Translations under genes and position numbers: made by a program
Shown: one piece after another, positions 4,456-5,316 of the stretch
How the letters are laid out: each line of letters starts with the position of its first letter
How positions within the stretch are numbered: the stretch's first letter is position 1
The notes under the pieces: generated by a model
Told to the model about the DNA's origin: nothing
What the model saw: only the letters and a program-made list of their open reading frames with translations
Database searches by the model: none
Source of the DNA: Bdellovibrio sp.
GTDB lineage: Bacteria; Bdellovibrionota; Bdellovibrionia; Bdellovibrionales; Bdellovibrionaceae
Reading direction: 5' to 3'
Assembly: GCA_017745015.1 (NCBI GenBank)
Contig: JAGIAF010000231.1
Coordinates: 1 to 5,316 of the forward strand
Length of the DNA: 5,316 nucleotides

Positions 4456-5316
4456 TTAAAGCCAGAAGCGTTTTTGTACCGCGAAGTCGTGACCGCTACG
4501 CTCAATCAAAGCGGCATCGCAATAAGGATCATGTTCAAAGAACAGATACCATTTTTGATCAGCGGCTTGGCCCAGATACTTTTGTTTCTCTTCCATCAAC
4601 ACCAACGGTTGCAAGTCATAGCCCATAAGCCACGGAACTTTGACATGAGTGCTGGTAGGAACCATGTCGCCACAATAAAGAAGCGTGTTGGTGCCGTCAG
4701 TCACTGTGATGATCTGTTGTGATTGCGTATGTCCATTAGAGATCACGCAAGAAAAACCCGGAATAAAATTTTCGGTCGGGCCATCGAGCAATTTTAAGAC
4801 ACCACTGTCGATCAGTGGTTGGAAGTTTGCTGGATAATAGCTGGCTCGTTCGCGAAGATTGGGGCGGCTAGCGACTTCCAAATTTCCTTTTTGTGCCCAG
4901 TACTGAGCTTTCGGAAAAGTTGGAACAAGTTTTCCATTCACTTCTGTTGTCGCACCACCGGCGTGGTCGAAGTGGAAGTGCGTGATAATCACGTGGTGAA
5001 TATCTTCAGGATTTAAGCCGTGCGCTTTTAATGATTTTAAAAGAGATGGTCCGCTTTGATCAATGCCGTACATTTCAGCGAATTTGGTGCCAAGCTTTTC
5101 GCCGTATTTTGCGACGAAGTCAGAGCCATTGCCTGTATCAATCAAAACATTGCAGCCTGGAGACTTTAAAAGCAATCCGCGCGCTTCCATTTGAATGCGG
5201 TTTTTATCATCCGCAGGATTGGTTTTCTCCCACAAAACTTTCGGAACCGTGCCAAACATCGCGCCGCCATCCAAGCCGAACAATCCTGTAGGAATTGGGC
5301 AGACTTCGTAAGGGCC
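4456..5316 (-). CDS. MBL-fold metallohydrolase (5' end outside window)
   Basis: The frame is open from the right edge (first visible residues GPYEVCPIPTG, then LFGLDGGAMFGTVPK) to TAA at 4456-4458: 286 residues, with the true start beyond the window. Starting instead at TTG 5283 would cut off conserved sequence, since family members usually have 10-20 residues before the FxLDGGAMFG block. Counting from the edge, the metal ligands are complete: THFHFDHAGG with His113, His115, Asp117 and His118; His196 in SNGHTQS; Asp217 in LLYCGDMVP; and His262 in LFFEHDP. This is the two-zinc pattern of the metallo-beta-lactamase superfamily; the overall plan resembles lactonase or glyoxalase II-like hydrolases rather than antibiotic-cleaving enzymes. 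No signal peptide is visible, so it is probably cytoplasmic. It is the upstream gene of an operon with the YihY-family gene. The substrate cannot be told from sequence. Confidence 0.92.
   Translation of the reverse strand, partial: GPYEVCPIPTGLFGLDGGAMFGTVPKVLWEKTNPADDKNRIQMEARGLLLKSPGCNVLIDTGNGSDFVAKYGEKLGTKFAEMYGIDQSGPSLLKSLKAHGLNPEDIHHVIITHFHFDHAGGATTEVNGKLVPTFPKAQYWAQKGNLEVASRPNLRERASYYPANFQPLIDSGVLKLLDGPTENFIPGFSCVISNGHTQSQQIITVTDGTNTLLYCGDMVPTSTHVKVPWLMGYDLQPLVLMEEKQKYLGQAADQKWYLFFEHDPYCDAALIERSGHDFAVQKRFWL

Noticed and set aside
1..5316. CRISPR array, tRNA, rRNA or complete insertion sequence
   Set aside because: No regularly spaced repeats, tRNA T-arm pattern, rRNA-like stretch or transposase domain could be seen on either strand.

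Overview
The window looks like a piece of a Bdellovibrio-type predatory bacterium (Bdellovibrionota). This is inferred from protein style, not from a marker gene. Three things point that way: the N-terminus of a TIGR02147/DUF4423-like protein (a family expanded in Bdellovibrio and Fibrobacter), a cluster of exported envelope proteins (papain-like protease, L,D-transpeptidase, EF-hand lipoprotein), and moderate G+C with Gram-negative signal peptides. The exact species cannot be read from the sequence.

Layout from left to right: (1) At 1-159 on the minus strand is the 5' end of a TIGR02147-like gene that runs off the left edge. (2) At 160-888 is a gene-poor stretch. It holds a three-armed GCCACA/TGTGGC structure just upstream of that gene, a doubtful 48-codon ORF, a strong bidirectional terminator-like hairpin (495-531), and a perfect 22-bp inverted repeat whose arms lie 100 bp apart (710-853). 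(3) At 889-1848 on the minus strand is a secreted papain-like cysteine-protease homologue. (4) At 1849-2153 is a divergent control region. (5) On the plus strand follow a periplasmic L,D-transpeptidase (2154-3185) and, 61 bp later, a small lipoprotein with a calmodulin-like series of four EF-hand units, two of them canonical (3247-3627). A hairpin abuts the lipoprotein start codon. (6) On the minus strand, an MBL-fold metallohydrolase (4456-5316, 5' end outside the window) and a YihY/BrkB-family inner-membrane protein (3629-4441) form a tight two-gene operon. Its end meets the lipoprotein gene tail to tail, with one base between the stop codons.

How the genes may work together: the middle block (protease, L,D-transpeptidase, calcium-binding-type lipoprotein) is all exported and fits cell-wall or envelope work, either on the cell's own wall or on a prey wall. 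That is inference from localisation and arrangement. The MBL/YihY pair looks like ordinary housekeeping of unknown substrate. No CRISPR array, tRNA, rRNA, complete insertion sequence or defence system is visible. The least explained parts are the inverted-repeat region at 580-888 and the start-codon hairpin before the EF-hand lipoprotein.
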